Shown: piece after piece, positions 36,009 to 44,807 of the stretch
Numbering within the stretch: the first letter of the stretch is position 1
Layout: each line of letters begins with the position of its first letter
Assembly: GCA_016699755.1 (NCBI GenBank)
Contig: CP065009.1
Span: 1,178,001-1,242,000, forward strand
DNA: 64,000 bases
Source: Candidatus Peregrinibacteria bacterium
GTDB lineage: Bacteria > Patescibacteriota > Gracilibacteria > CAIRYL01 > GCA-016699755
Reading direction: 5' to 3'
Made by a program: the position numbers and the translations under genes
Notes under the pieces: model-generated
Database searches by the model: none
The model's input: only the letters and a program-made list of their open reading frames with translations
What the model was told of the DNA's origin: nothing

Positions 36009-37553
36009 TTAATGTTTCTTTTGTGTTGTATTTCTCCATTTTGCAAAGAAAAAGACCTCTTCCATTTCAGGAAATCGAAGCCAAAGTGCACCCCCAATAA
36101 AAAAAGATCCTCCCACAACAATTCCTCCGAGGAGGCGAAAAAAAACAGAAAAATCACCAGAAACCATGAGAAAGCTCATCACTACTAGTGCATCAAAAAG
36201 AGAAAGGGCTCCAATCCGAAGAACCCGAAGAAGAAAATCGCGTAAAAAGAGAGATGGATTTTTTCGGAGAAAAAGGGTCATCAAAAAGAAACACTCTGCA
36301 ATAGCTCCTGAGGTAAATGCTACTCCAAAAATTGCGGCGCCACTTTTAAGATCAAATCTTACCACTAAGACGGCTACTACAAAAAAAAGGAACTTTCCGA
36401 GTGCTGGAAAAAGAGTGTTTTTTTGCGCTAAAAATGCACGAGAAAAAAGGTGTGTGAGCGATTCAAAAGGTGTTGCTATAGCAACACCCACTAAAACAGA
36501 TGTCACCAAAATTCGCGAATGTTCATCAAAAGAACCGCGCTCAAAGAGTGCTTCCACAACAATATTTGCCACAAGCACAAGCCCAATTGTGGCAGGAAGA
36601 GTGAAGAAAAGAATTTGTGATGCGGACTTTAGGAGTCTCCTTTGAAAAGCCTCCTCTTTTTTCTCTGTAAAAAACCCAGAAAGAAAAGGGAGTGCCGCCG
36701 TGGCAAACGCAACCCCAAAAAGAGAAACAGGAAGACTTTGAATATTTCTCGCAAGATTCCACGCGGAAAGACTACCCTCTGGCATTTTTGATGCGAAAAC
36801 GGCAAATACAAAAAGTGTTGCTTGAAAAAAAATAAGTCCCAGTGTTTTTGGAATTCCTAAAAGAAAGATGGATTTTAGCTCTGGAGAAAAAGAGATTTTT
36901 GGAAGAAGAGAGAGATTAAGAGATCGAAAATCAATAAGCCGTGAGCCAAGATGAAGGAGTGCGCCAAACACAGCTCCCCATACGGCGGCGTAAATCCCTA
37001 TGGACTCTGAAAAAAAAAGAATTCCTCCAATAATTCCGATATTGTAAAGCACAGGAGAGAGTGCCATAGAAAGGAAGTGTTTTCTTGCCAAAAGAATCAT
37101 TCCAATGGTGTTGGAAAGACAAAAAAGAAATGGTGAAAGAAGAAGGATTCTTGTAAGATGGGTTATTTGTTCAATTTGATCCTGTTCCATCTCAAAAAAG
37201 AAAGGGAGAAGAAATGGAGTAATGCAAAAGAAAAGAGCAGAAACAACTGCAACAAAAAAAGAGAGGAGTGTAAGGAAGCTTCGAAATACATCTTCCGCCA
37301 AAAAAGAATTCTTTTGCTCTGAAGAATGGAACACTGACAAAAGCCCTCCAGAAATAAACCCCATTGCCAAAAACGAAAAAAGGAAGTCTGGAAGAACAAA
37401 GGCAGAAAAAAAAGCATCAGCTTTAAGAGAGGTTCCAAAATGATTTGTGAGTAAAATATCTCGAAAAAGCCCAACACCATAACTCAGAAGATTTGCGAGT
37501 AACAAAAGCAGTGCTCCAGCACCGGCGCCAAGAGGACCAAAAAAGGGTTTCAT
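36009..37553 (-). CDS. murJ: Lipid II flippase MurJ
   Basis: Polytopic membrane protein of 514 residues with about 13-14 hydrophobic segments, matching the MviN/MurJ branch of the MOP superfamily. It moves lipid II across the membrane for peptidoglycan synthesis. The early segment YGVGLFRDILLTNHFGTSLKADAF is the typical N-terminal signature, and NLARNIQSLPVSLFGVAFATAALPFLS matches the central family motif. The start at 37553 is preferred; the longer frame overlaps the divergent khpB leader. It heads the murJ-murI-xerC run. Confidence 0.94.
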   Translation of the reverse strand: MKPFFGPLGAGAGALLLLLANLLSYGVGLFRDILLTNHFGTSLKADAFFSAFVLPDFLFSFLAMGFISGGLLSVFHSSEQKNSFLAEDVFRSFLTLLSFFVAVVSALFFCITPFLLPFFFEMEQDQIEQITHLTRILLLSPFLFCLSNTIGMILLARKHFLSMALSPVLYNIGIIGGILFFSESIGIYAAVWGAVFGALLHLGSRLIDFRSLNLSLLPKISFSPELKSIFLLGIPKTLGLIFFQATLFVFAVFASKMPEGSLSAWNLARNIQSLPVSLFGVAFATAALPFLSGFFTEKKEEAFQRRLLKSASQILFFTLPATIGLVLVANIVVEALFERGSFDEHSRILVTSVLVGVAIATPFESLTHLFSRAFLAQKNTLFPALGKFLFFVVAVLVVRFDLKSGAAIFGVAFTSGAIAECFFLMTLFLRKNPSLFLRDFLLRVLRIGALSLFDALVVMSFLMVSGDFSVFFRLLGGIVVGGSFFIGGALWLRFPEMEEVFFFAKWRNTTQKKH

Positions 37554-37656
37554 CTTGAAAAGAATACCGAAACAGAGTCTTGTTTGTGAACCCCTTGTTT
37601 TCTTGCGATATATTGAATATTTCGGCAGTATCTCATTTGCATTTTTAAGATACCAT

Positions 37657-38130
37657 ATGAAAACAGATATTTTAGAAACAATAAACACAGTGGTTTCTAA
37701 ATTCCTCAGTGCCCTCGATTTTCCTTATACAAAAATAGAGATCGTTGAAGAGAGTGAAATATTACGAATTAATATTCAGACTGATCGAGCACCATTTCTT
37801 ATTGGAACCCATGGAGATCGTCTAGATGCACTTCAACATATTATTAAAAAAATTATTTGGAATAGTATTCCGCACTCAGAAGAAGAAAGTATTTCCCTTG
37901 TGGTAGATGTTGATGGGTACCGAAAAAATCAAGAAGAGAAAATTCTTCGTATTGCGCAAGAAAAGGCAGATGCCGCAAAAAATAGTCAGATAAGCCAGCT
38001 TATGCCCTCACTTGATCCATATCTTCGAAAACGAGTTCATTTGTATATCAAAGAGGTGTATCCCGAGCTTACAACAAAAAGTATTGATGGAGATGGTCCA
38101 CGGAAGCGGATTCAAATTCTTATGGGTTAA
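37657..38130 (+). CDS. khpB: KH-R3H RNA-binding protein, KhpB/Jag family
   Basis: 157 residues, without the N-terminal Jag_N domain. A type II KH domain (about 45-95) contains FLIGTHGDRLDALQHIIKKI, the GxxG loop region. A C-terminal R3H domain (about 115-157) contains DPYLRKRVHLYIKEV with the R-x3-H pattern. In streptococci KhpB/EloR binds RNA and controls cell-wall elongation. It is usually near yidC and rnpA; here it is divergent from murJ (103 bp between starts), which suits a link to wall synthesis. An ABC permease follows by 2 bp. Confidence 0.88.
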   Translation: MKTDILETINTVVSKFLSALDFPYTKIEIVEESEILRINIQTDRAPFLIGTHGDRLDALQHIIKKIIWNSIPHSEEESISLVVDVDGYRKNQEEKILRIAQEKADAAKNSQISQLMPSLDPYLRKRVHLYIKEVYPELTTKSIDGDGPRKRIQILMG

Positions 38131-38132
38131 TT

Positions 38133-39407
38133 ATGCGGCTATCTGAAGTCTTTCGACTTTCACTTATTTTACTTTCGCGGAAAAAAATTCGCTCATCCTT
38201 TTGCGCAATTTCCATTGGAATTGGTGTTTTTTTCTGTCTTATTTTCTTTGGAATTGGCTCTACAGTAAACACTTTATTTTTTATTCCGCTTTTTGAGGAA
38301 CAAAATCAAAATGAACTCCTTATTGTGAAAACAAAAAAATCATCAATTGATTTTTTTTTGGGAAATGGAAAGCTTACTGAAAAAGATGTGGAGGTTTTTC
38401 GGAATACAGAAGGGGTGACAGCAGTTGGAAGACAGCTTTTACTTGGATTTCCAAACTCACTTCGCATTAATATGTTTGGCTTTGTTTTTGAAACTGATAG
38501 TCCAATATTTGGTGTGGATCCACTTATTGCTAATATTTCCCCGGAAGAGTTTACAAAAAATGAACGTGGCGTCCCTTCTATACTTTCTCCACAACTTCTA
38601 CTTCTTTATAATTCTACTATTGCAGATGCCTCTCTCGGGGTTTCCCGCTTTTCTGAAGAAGAAATTCTTGGAAAATCTTTCTCTTTCTTGTTTGGTTCTT
38701 CCTCTTTACTTGGTGTTTCACTTACTCAAAATAAAAACCAAGAAGAAAAAGGATATATTGCCGCACTTTCACCATTTGTTCCTGCTATTGGAGTCTCTAT
38801 TCCTCTTGGTTTCGCTCAAGAAATAAACAAAAAAATCGGAAATATTTCTCCAGAAAACTCAATTTATACTCAAGTTTTTCTTCAGGCAGATTCCGCAAAA
38901 AGTGCCGCATATATTGAAAAAAAACTCTCTCAGAAGGGGTATTTTATTCAAAATGCCGAAACTCTTCGTTCAGAAATGCGAAATATTCTTTTTTCATTTT
39001 TTGCAGTGCTTATTCTTACTGGCGGAATTATTCTTTCTCTTTCTATACTTCTTCTTTCTTCTTTTTTCTCGGCACTTATTACTCAACATGCGTACGATAT
39101 TGGGCTTCTTCTTATTCTTGGAATGCAAAAAAAGAAGGTATTTCTTATTTTTGGCGCACAAGCACTTCTTCTTGTTGGTATTGGAACGTGTTTAGGGTTT
39201 TTTGGGGCGTTTTCTGTCTTTTCACTTCTTTTGCAAAAAATAACAGATGTCTTTTTTGGAAACACTATTCTTTTTTCTGAATTATTTTTTCCAAAACAAG
39301 AGATTATTTTATTTGCAGTGTTTCTTCTTTTGACCACACTTTTATTTATTCTTCTTCCTCTTGTTTTTTTCTTCAAAAAAGAGCCACTCGAAATACTTCA
39401 AAAATAA
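38133..39407 (+). CDS. FtsX/MacB-like ABC transporter permease (no ATPase nearby)
   Basis: 424 residues. One N-terminal membrane helix (about 22-45) is followed by a large extracytoplasmic MacB_PCD-like domain (about 46-285) and three C-terminal helices (about 290-320, 345-370 and 385-412). This is the FtsX/LolE/MacB permease layout, and the C-terminal KKEPLEILQK resembles the usual EPxEALR end. No cognate ATPase is adjacent, and no MacA-like protein. It begins 2 bp after khpB, so the two are co-transcribed. FtsX proteins regulate wall hydrolases; the LysM-M23 protein is a conceivable partner, but that is speculation. Confidence 0.8.
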   Translation: MRLSEVFRLSLILLSRKKIRSSFCAISIGIGVFFCLIFFGIGSTVNTLFFIPLFEEQNQNELLIVKTKKSSIDFFLGNGKLTEKDVEVFRNTEGVTAVGRQLLLGFPNSLRINMFGFVFETDSPIFGVDPLIANISPEEFTKNERGVPSILSPQLLLLYNSTIADASLGVSRFSEEEILGKSFSFLFGSSSLLGVSLTQNKNQEEKGYIAALSPFVPAIGVSIPLGFAQEINKKIGNISPENSIYTQVFLQADSAKSAAYIEKKLSQKGYFIQNAETLRSEMRNILFSFFAVLILTGGIILSLSILLLSSFFSALITQHAYDIGLLLILGMQKKKVFLIFGAQALLLVGIGTCLGFFGAFSVFSLLLQKITDVFFGNTILFSELFFPKQEIILFAVFLLLTTLLFILLPLVFFFKKEPLEILQK

Positions 39408-39442
39408 AATACCACCTCCACTTCTACAGAAAAAACTATTTT

Positions 39443-40498
39443 TTATACATCACCATACACTGCAAACCGCACTCGCTCAAAAATATCTGTAAAAGAAATT
39501 TTTCCAGAAATAAATTCTAAAACTGCCTGTTCATTTGCTTGATTCATTACCTTACACCTCTTTTTTTTAAGTGCGTCTCGAGCAAAAATAAGAGAAGGAA
39601 AACGTTCTTCATCTACTTTTTGAAATGTAAGTGTTTTTCCAAAAAAAGATGTTTTTGGAAAGAGGAGTGGTGGATGATTTGGATAAAAAAGTGAATATGC
39701 TATAGGAATGCGCATATCTGGCATCCCCATTTGCCCAACAACCGACCCATCACAAAACTCCACTGCAGAGTGAAGAAAAGATTCTGGATGCACCACAACT
39801 TCTATTTTTTCTGGCAAAACACCAAAGAGATACACTGCCTCAATAAGTTCCAATGCTTTATTCATAAGTGTTGCGGAATCAACAGATATTTTTTGCCCCA
39901 TTGACCAATTTGGGTGTGCAACAGCTTCTTGTGGAGTAACAGAAGAAAATCGGGATTTTGGCCATTTCTCTACATCAAAAAATGGACCCCCTGAACATGT
40001 GAGAAAAATTCGGGAAACTTCTTTTTGTTGTCCAGAACGAAGACATTGCCAAATAGCAGAGTGTTCTGAATCGATTGGTCGAATCTTTTTTTTATGTTTT
40101 TTAGCAAGAAGAAGAATTTCTTCCCCTTCTTCTACTAATGCTTCTTTTGAAGCTAAAAGAAGATGTTTTCCGCTTTTTATAATCTCTTTTGCTAATAAAG
40201 GTGATAATGGTCCTGAGGTTGCTAATATCGCCATATCTGCATCTGTTTCTCGTATAAGCCGAAGAAGCCCCTCTTCCTTGAAAAGTATATTTTTTTGAGA
40301 ATTTTTTTCTTCCGGAGAAGAAAAAAGAGCAACACGGGGAAGAGAAAATTCCTCTTGAAGACGAAGAAGTTTTTGAATATTTGTATTTGCTGATGCACCA
40401 ACAAGTAAAAATTGGTCTGAAAATTCTCGAAGTACCTCACAAGTTTGTGATCCAATAGATCCAGTTGCTCCTAAAAGGAGTACTTTTATTTTTTTCAC
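39443..40498 (-). CDS. dxr: 1-deoxy-D-xylulose 5-phosphate reductoisomerase
   Basis: Converts DXP to MEP, the committed step of the non-mevalonate isoprenoid pathway. The 351-residue protein has the NADPH-binding GATGSIGSQT, LASKEALVEEG, PIDSEHSAIWQCL with metal ligands, and HPNWSMGQKISVDSATLMNK. It follows dnaN by 5 bp. Products would include undecaprenyl carrier for the wall and DMAPP for MiaA. Confidence 0.96.
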   Translation of the reverse strand: MKKIKVLLLGATGSIGSQTCEVLREFSDQFLLVGASANTNIQKLLRLQEEFSLPRVALFSSPEEKNSQKNILFKEEGLLRLIRETDADMAILATSGPLSPLLAKEIIKSGKHLLLASKEALVEEGEEILLLAKKHKKKIRPIDSEHSAIWQCLRSGQQKEVSRIFLTCSGGPFFDVEKWPKSRFSSVTPQEAVAHPNWSMGQKISVDSATLMNKALELIEAVYLFGVLPEKIEVVVHPESFLHSAVEFCDGSVVGQMGMPDMRIPIAYSLFYPNHPPLLFPKTSFFGKTLTFQKVDEERFPSLIFARDALKKKRCKVMNQANEQAVLEFISGKISFTDIFERVRFAVYGDV

Positions 40499-40503
40499 CT
40501 GTT

Positions 40504-41607
40504 TTATATTTTAAGAGGCATAATAATATGTGTTAACCCTTCCTCATTTTTAGAACACACCATAATAGGATTTAGCTTCTCTCCAAATCGCAAAAGAACC
40601 TCAGGGTCTTTAAAAACCAAAAGAATATCTAAAAGAAACTGAGCATTAAGTGCTACGGCACTTTCACCACCAGTGCTTTTTATAGAAATAACCGACTCTT
40701 CGGTTCCAATTTCTGTTGCATCTGTTGTTATTCTCATTTCTTCTTTGGAGCAAAAAAGTTTAATATTATTATTATTCTCACGAGCAAAAATACCAACCCT
40801 GCGTACAGTTTGTATAAGCTCTTGTCGTGAAACACTTACCTCGTTTTGATGTCCTTTTGGAAGGATTTGTTGATAATTTGGAAAATTCCCCTCAATAACT
40901 CGTGATATAATTTTTACAGAGTTAAATGAAAGGAGAATTTGATGTTTTGAGAAGACAATTTCCACATCCCCCTCCTCTTCAGATAAAAGAATTCGTTCTG
41001 TGTCGAGAAGTGTTTTTGCAGGAATAATACATGAAACATTGTTTTTTACTCCTTTTTTGAGAGGAATTTTTTTCTCTGAAAGACGATAACTATCTGTTCC
41101 AACGAGAGTAATATTTTTCTCTTCCGCAATAAACAATATTCCCGAAAGCACTGGTCGTGTTCCAAAAGCGGCAGCACAAAATACCACTTGCTCAAGTGCT
41201 TTAGAAAATATTTTCTTGTCAATAACAACTATCTCTTCTTTTTCGACGACAGGAAGAATAGGAAATTCATCAGCAGAAACACCAAAGAGTGTTGTTTTCG
41301 TCCCTAAAGCCTGAAAAAGTATCTTTTCTCCTTCAAGTCGTGTACATCCCATTTCTTCTCCAGGGGCAAGCTTTACCCAAGAAATTAAAGTTTTTGCAGG
41401 GATTGTTGTTTTTCCTTCATTTACTACTTTTGCTGAAACAGTTGTTGTTATTGATATTTCAAGATTTGTAGCCGAAAGTTCTATTCTTTGACCTTCTGCA
41501 ACAATAAGAATGTTCTCGAGCACAGGGAGTACACCTATTCCTCCTACTGCTTTTTGAACCACACTAAGTGCCTGTAAAAATGATTCCCTATGACAGGAAA
41601 ACTTCAT
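40504..41607 (-). CDS. dnaN: DNA polymerase III sliding clamp (beta)
   Basis: Ring-shaped processivity factor. The 367-residue protein matches three repeated clamp domains: N-terminal KFSCHRESFLQALSVVQKAV, central TRPVLSGILFIAEEKN, and C-terminal IMPLKI, the usual family end (xMPxRx). The ATG at 41607 has no evident ribosome-binding site; a predicted promoter 215 bp upstream implies a long AT-rich leader. In many bacteria dnaN is beside dnaA at the origin; dnaA is not in this window. Confidence 0.96.
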   Translation of the reverse strand: MKFSCHRESFLQALSVVQKAVGGIGVLPVLENILIVAEGQRIELSATNLEISITTTVSAKVVNEGKTTIPAKTLISWVKLAPGEEMGCTRLEGEKILFQALGTKTTLFGVSADEFPILPVVEKEEIVVIDKKIFSKALEQVVFCAAAFGTRPVLSGILFIAEEKNITLVGTDSYRLSEKKIPLKKGVKNNVSCIIPAKTLLDTERILLSEEEGDVEIVFSKHQILLSFNSVKIISRVIEGNFPNYQQILPKGHQNEVSVSRQELIQTVRRVGIFARENNNNIKLFCSKEEMRITTDATEIGTEESVISIKSTGGESAVALNAQFLLDILLVFKDPEVLLRFGEKLNPIMVCSKNEEGLTHIIMPLKI

Positions 41608-42034
41608 AAAAAAACAATAATTCTTCTAGGGTGATTCTTTCATAAAAGAAATAAGGAGGCAAGAAAACAAAGTCTTTTTCAAATATTTCTTTTTTTTGAC
41701 GAACAATGTCGATTTTTTCTTCCAAAGGTGACTTCTTTTTATTTTCTTAAGAAAAATATTTCTTTTTTTAAATAAAAAAACCCTCTGTGAAAAAAAGGGA
41801 AAAAAGTGGAAAATACTCTTTTGTATACCTTTTTGTTTTCAAGAAACAATATGTCGAAGTTTGGCGAAAAAAAGTGAACATTTTTCTATCTGCTTAATAT
41901 CTATGATTTTCTTTTTTTCGACAGAAAGCGACAATTTATGGTGAACAAAAAAAATGAAACAAAGAAGAAGTCTGTTTTTTTTCGCTTGAAAAAGCGAAAA
42001 AAAAAGAACAGAAAAAGTGATCATTCTGAATATC
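41608..42034. other. 427-bp AT-rich non-coding region upstream of dnaN
   Basis: No gene. It holds a 14-bp palindrome TTTTCTTAAGAAAA (41742-41755), a hairpin with 13-bp arms (41975-41987 and 41992-42004, T8-CGCTT-GAAA-AAGCG-A8), and three occurrences of TGTCGA or its complement (near 41707, 41852 and 41916). There is also a weak CCCT/AGGG hairpin with a T run on the minus strand (41774-41800). No canonical TTATCCACA DnaA box was found. The region is a candidate regulatory or origin region, unproven. Confidence 0.4.
41822..41849 (-). promoter_or_regulatory. Predicted dnaN promoter
   Basis: On the minus strand, -35 TTGTTT (41844-41849), 16-bp spacer and -10 TATACA (41822-41827). Transcription would start near 41815, leaving a leader of about 208 nt before dnaN. 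Confidence 0.4.
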
Positions 42035-43333
42035 TTAGAAATCTTTTCGTGTATCCACAGAGAAGGTGTTTTTTTTTCTTATTTCTGATGTTGTAAAAGA
42101 GAGGAAAGTGTTTTCTGGAACATCTTGTATACAAACCCCTCCTGCTCCTAGAAAACTTTCTGCTCCAATTTTTATTCCCGGCATAATACTTGTATTAATA
42201 CCAATACGAACGTTTTCACCAATAATAGAGCCAAATTTTATAAGACAAGAATTTATTTTTTCTCCTTTAATATCAGAGGAAACTTCTTTTTCATCAAGAC
42301 GAAGATTTCCTGTTTGTGTTCCTGCACCGAGAGAGACATTTTTTTGAAAAACACTGTCTCCAATAAAATTTCGGTGTGTCCAACATGAGTCACTAATAAT
42401 ACTTCGTGCAATTTCTGTGGTGTGACCAATAACACAGTTATTTTCAATAATAGAATCGCGTACAAGTGTGTGGTTCGCCACTATGGTGTTTTTTCCAATA
42501 TATGCGGGTCCTTGGATAACCGCAAAATCAAAAATTCGAGCTTCTTCTGAAATAATAACATTTCCGCGAACAACAGCATTTTTCGATATTTGTGCAGAAG
42601 GATGAATTTCTTGTTGTTGAATACTTTTTAAAAACCATTCTCGTAAAACAAGAAAATGCCACGGATATTTAATTGCCTGCCAAAATCCACTATATTCTAA
42701 AACCTCTGCATCTCCACCATCAGAAAACCACTCTTGAAGAATTTCTTCATAAAAATCTCCTTCTTTTCTCTTTTTGAGACGCGCAAAAAGATTTACAGGG
42801 TGTCGGTAAAAATGAATAAGAAGAGAAACCAAGTTACTCGGCTCTGTTCCAGGTGTTGGTTTTTCCACAATACTAATAATTCGTCCGGAGTCATTTACTG
42901 AAAGATATCCACCAGGAAAATAACTCTCCACTTTTTTTGCCACCAAACATATTTCTGTCGACGATTTTTTTGTCTTCTCTAAGAGGTTTAGAAAGACATT
43001 GTTTTCCACAATGTCATTTGAACAAACGATGCAAACCGGCTTCTCTTGCGAGGTAAAATTTTCTGCGGAAAGAATTCCACCACGCTGTCCTTCTTTAAGA
43101 TTTTCTTGAACCGCAAAAGAAAATTTCCCCGGAAGAGGTGCACAGATCTCCTGTATACGACTAATATTTTCTTTATTTCCCACTACACAAATTTCATAAA
43201 GCCCTGCAGAGAGAAGTGTTTCTATTTGGTGTTGGAGAATGGATTTTCCAAGAATAGAAAAAAAAATTTTTTCGCGAATCGGCCAGGTACGTGTGCTTTT
43301 TCCTGCGGCAAGAAGTATGACAGAAGGGGTCAT
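42035..43333 (-). CDS. GlmU-like nucleotidyltransferase with left-handed beta-helix
   Basis: 432 residues. The N-terminal Rossmann domain (about 1-225) begins SVILLAAGKSTRTWP, the nucleotidyltransferase signature with a Lys replacing the usual Gly, and has IVEKPTPGTEPSN further on. The C-terminal part (about 245-425) is hexapeptide-repeat beta-helix (ISKNAVVRGNVIISEEARIF and similar). This is the layout of GlmU or sugar-1-phosphate nucleotidylyltransferases that make UDP-GlcNAc or related donors. GlmU itself is likely but not certain. It lies 37 bp after the ComEC-like gene. Confidence 0.8.
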   Translation of the reverse strand: MTPSVILLAAGKSTRTWPIREKIFFSILGKSILQHQIETLLSAGLYEICVVGNKENISRIQEICAPLPGKFSFAVQENLKEGQRGGILSAENFTSQEKPVCIVCSNDIVENNVFLNLLEKTKKSSTEICLVAKKVESYFPGGYLSVNDSGRIISIVEKPTPGTEPSNLVSLLIHFYRHPVNLFARLKKRKEGDFYEEILQEWFSDGGDAEVLEYSGFWQAIKYPWHFLVLREWFLKSIQQQEIHPSAQISKNAVVRGNVIISEEARIFDFAVIQGPAYIGKNTIVANHTLVRDSIIENNCVIGHTTEIARSIISDSCWTHRNFIGDSVFQKNVSLGAGTQTGNLRLDEKEVSSDIKGEKINSCLIKFGSIIGENVRIGINTSIMPGIKIGAESFLGAGGVCIQDVPENTFLSFTTSEIRKKNTFSVDTRKDF

Positions 43334-43370
43334 GAGCTGGTGAAAACAAAGAAAAAAAATTCTCCTTTTT

Positions 43371-44231
43371 TTAAAGGGAAAAAGCAATATCTCCTTCATC
43401 CTTTGTGATGTGTACCATTATATTTCTTTCAAAAAATGACTGCACAACAGAGGTATGCGGATGTCCAAAAGGATTATCTTTACTTGCGGAAATAAGTGCA
43501 GTGCTTGGAGAAACGGCATCGAGAAATTTTGGGATAGAAGAGGTTTGTGATCCATGATGCCCCACTTTTAATATAGAAGAAGAAAGCTTGTGTGAGCTCA
43601 TTAAGAGATTTTTTTCTCCTGTTTTTTCTGTATCACCCATAAAAAGCACACTTTCTTTTGGAAACACTCCTCGAAACACAAGAGAGTTTTGGTTTTGATT
43701 TCCTATAGAAACACCAAGGAGTGTTGATGATGGAAAAAGAACATCAAACCAAATGTTTCCCATAGAAAAATCTCGTTGTTCGTGAAGAAAAAAAACAGGG
43801 ATCTTTTTTTCTTGTATAAAATGGAGTAACGCTTTTTTTTGATCACTATCTTCACCAAATGCACCAGAAAGAAGAATACTTTTTACGGGAAAAGATGAGA
43901 GCACTAAAAAAAGACCAGAAATATGATCGAGGTCAGAATGGCTTATAATAACCGCATCAAGACTCCGGTTCCAAAATGGTGTGAGTGCAGAGAGTTTTTC
44001 TGCGGCAGTGTCGTCCATTCCGCCGTCAATAAGAATACGGTGTCCCGAGGAAAGGGAGAGAAAAAGAGATTCTCCAGGAATATGAAACATATAAAGCTTT
44101 GTGTGAAAAAACTCTGGAGAAAGAGAAAAAACACCACCAACCCCAAAGAGGGTGAAAAAGAAAAAGAGAAAGGAGAAGATTTTTGTATTTTTAAGGCAGA
44201 TGCTGATGTCATAAAAAAGTGAATGCATCAT
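43371..44231 (-). CDS. Stand-alone ComEC/Rec2-type metallo-beta-lactamase protein
   Basis: 286 residues with one N-terminal membrane segment (about 19-37) and an extracytoplasmic metallo-hydrolase domain. The metal-binding motif is SHSDLDHISG (His98, Asp100, Asp102, His103), with GDTEKTGE and KVGHHGSQTS further on, all as in the C-terminal domain of ComEC. The polytopic competence domain that forms the DNA channel is missing. In ComEC this domain is proposed to degrade one strand of incoming DNA; the stand-alone form could be a secreted nuclease. The start at 44231 (or 44228) avoids overlap with the divergent pilin gene. Confidence 0.85.
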   Translation of the reverse strand: MMHSLFYDISICLKNTKIFSFLFFFFTLFGVGGVFSLSPEFFHTKLYMFHIPGESLFLSLSSGHRILIDGGMDDTAAEKLSALTPFWNRSLDAVIISHSDLDHISGLFLVLSSFPVKSILLSGAFGEDSDQKKALLHFIQEKKIPVFFLHEQRDFSMGNIWFDVLFPSSTLLGVSIGNQNQNSLVFRGVFPKESVLFMGDTEKTGEKNLLMSSHKLSSSILKVGHHGSQTSSIPKFLDAVSPSTALISASKDNPFGHPHTSVVQSFFERNIMVHITKDEGDIAFSL

Positions 44232-44331
44232 AAAAACCAAAAAAAGAAGAGGACTTTTAAAAGAGATTTTTTTCCAACAAGAGAGGGGAAAATAAGAAGA
44301 AAGAACCTCCAAAAAGAAGTCCCGAAAACCA

Positions 44332-44360
44332 TTGAATAAAAAAGATATTTTAAGTATAAT
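44332..44360 (+). promoter_or_regulatory. Promoter of the pilin/PKD operon
   Basis: -35 TTGAAT (44332-44337), 17-bp spacer, and a perfect -10 TATAAT (44355-44360), predicting a leader of about 29 nt. It is the best sigma-70-type match noticed in the window. Confidence 0.75.
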
Positions 44361-44395
44361 ATAAAGAAAAAAAAACAAAACCCTATTTCGAAACA

Positions 44396-44803
44396 ATGGC
44401 ACATCTTTGTAAGCTTCTTTTCTCTCTTTTTCTTTTCACTTTTCTCTCTTTTCCGCTTGCTTCTCGGGCAGATGGTGATCCTGTGTTTTCTTGTCCTGGA
44501 GAAGCCTGTGGAGCAGAGGGCGGACTAAAAGTGCTCCTCGGGTTTTTACCGGGAACAGGAATTATTGAGAGCGATAATCTTATTTTAGTAATTTTGGGGT
44601 GGGTGCGTTTTGGACTTGCGCTTCTGGGAACCATTGCTTTTGTTGCTCTTGTATGGGCGGGGTTTCTGTATGTCACCGCTTTTGCTGGAGGTGAAGAGAG
44701 TACTGAAACCGCCAAAAAAATTATTATATGGACAGCGATTGGTATTATTCTCATTCTTATTTCCTATGCGGTTGTTTCGGTGCTTATTACCGCTACAGCG
44801 TAG
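44396..44803 (+). CDS. VirB2/TrbC-like small pilin-type membrane protein 1
   Basis: 135 residues. A signal peptide (about 1-24) is followed by a short Cys-containing segment (FSCPGEACGAEGG) and two membrane helices (about 64-96 and 108-131) linked by a short charged loop (GGEESTETAKK). This is the arrangement of type IV secretion pilins and of the small pilin-like proteins common in Patescibacteria genomes. It is the first gene of the 44.4-51.7 kb operon, 4 bp before the second pilin-like gene. Without the other T4SS genes beside it, a role in a pilus remains inference. Confidence 0.72.
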   Translation: MAHLCKLLFSLFLFTFLSFPLASRADGDPVFSCPGEACGAEGGLKVLLGFLPGTGIIESDNLILVILGWVRFGLALLGTIAFVALVWAGFLYVTAFAGGEESTETAKKIIIWTAIGIILILISYAVVSVLITATA

Positions 44804-44807
44804 AAAT

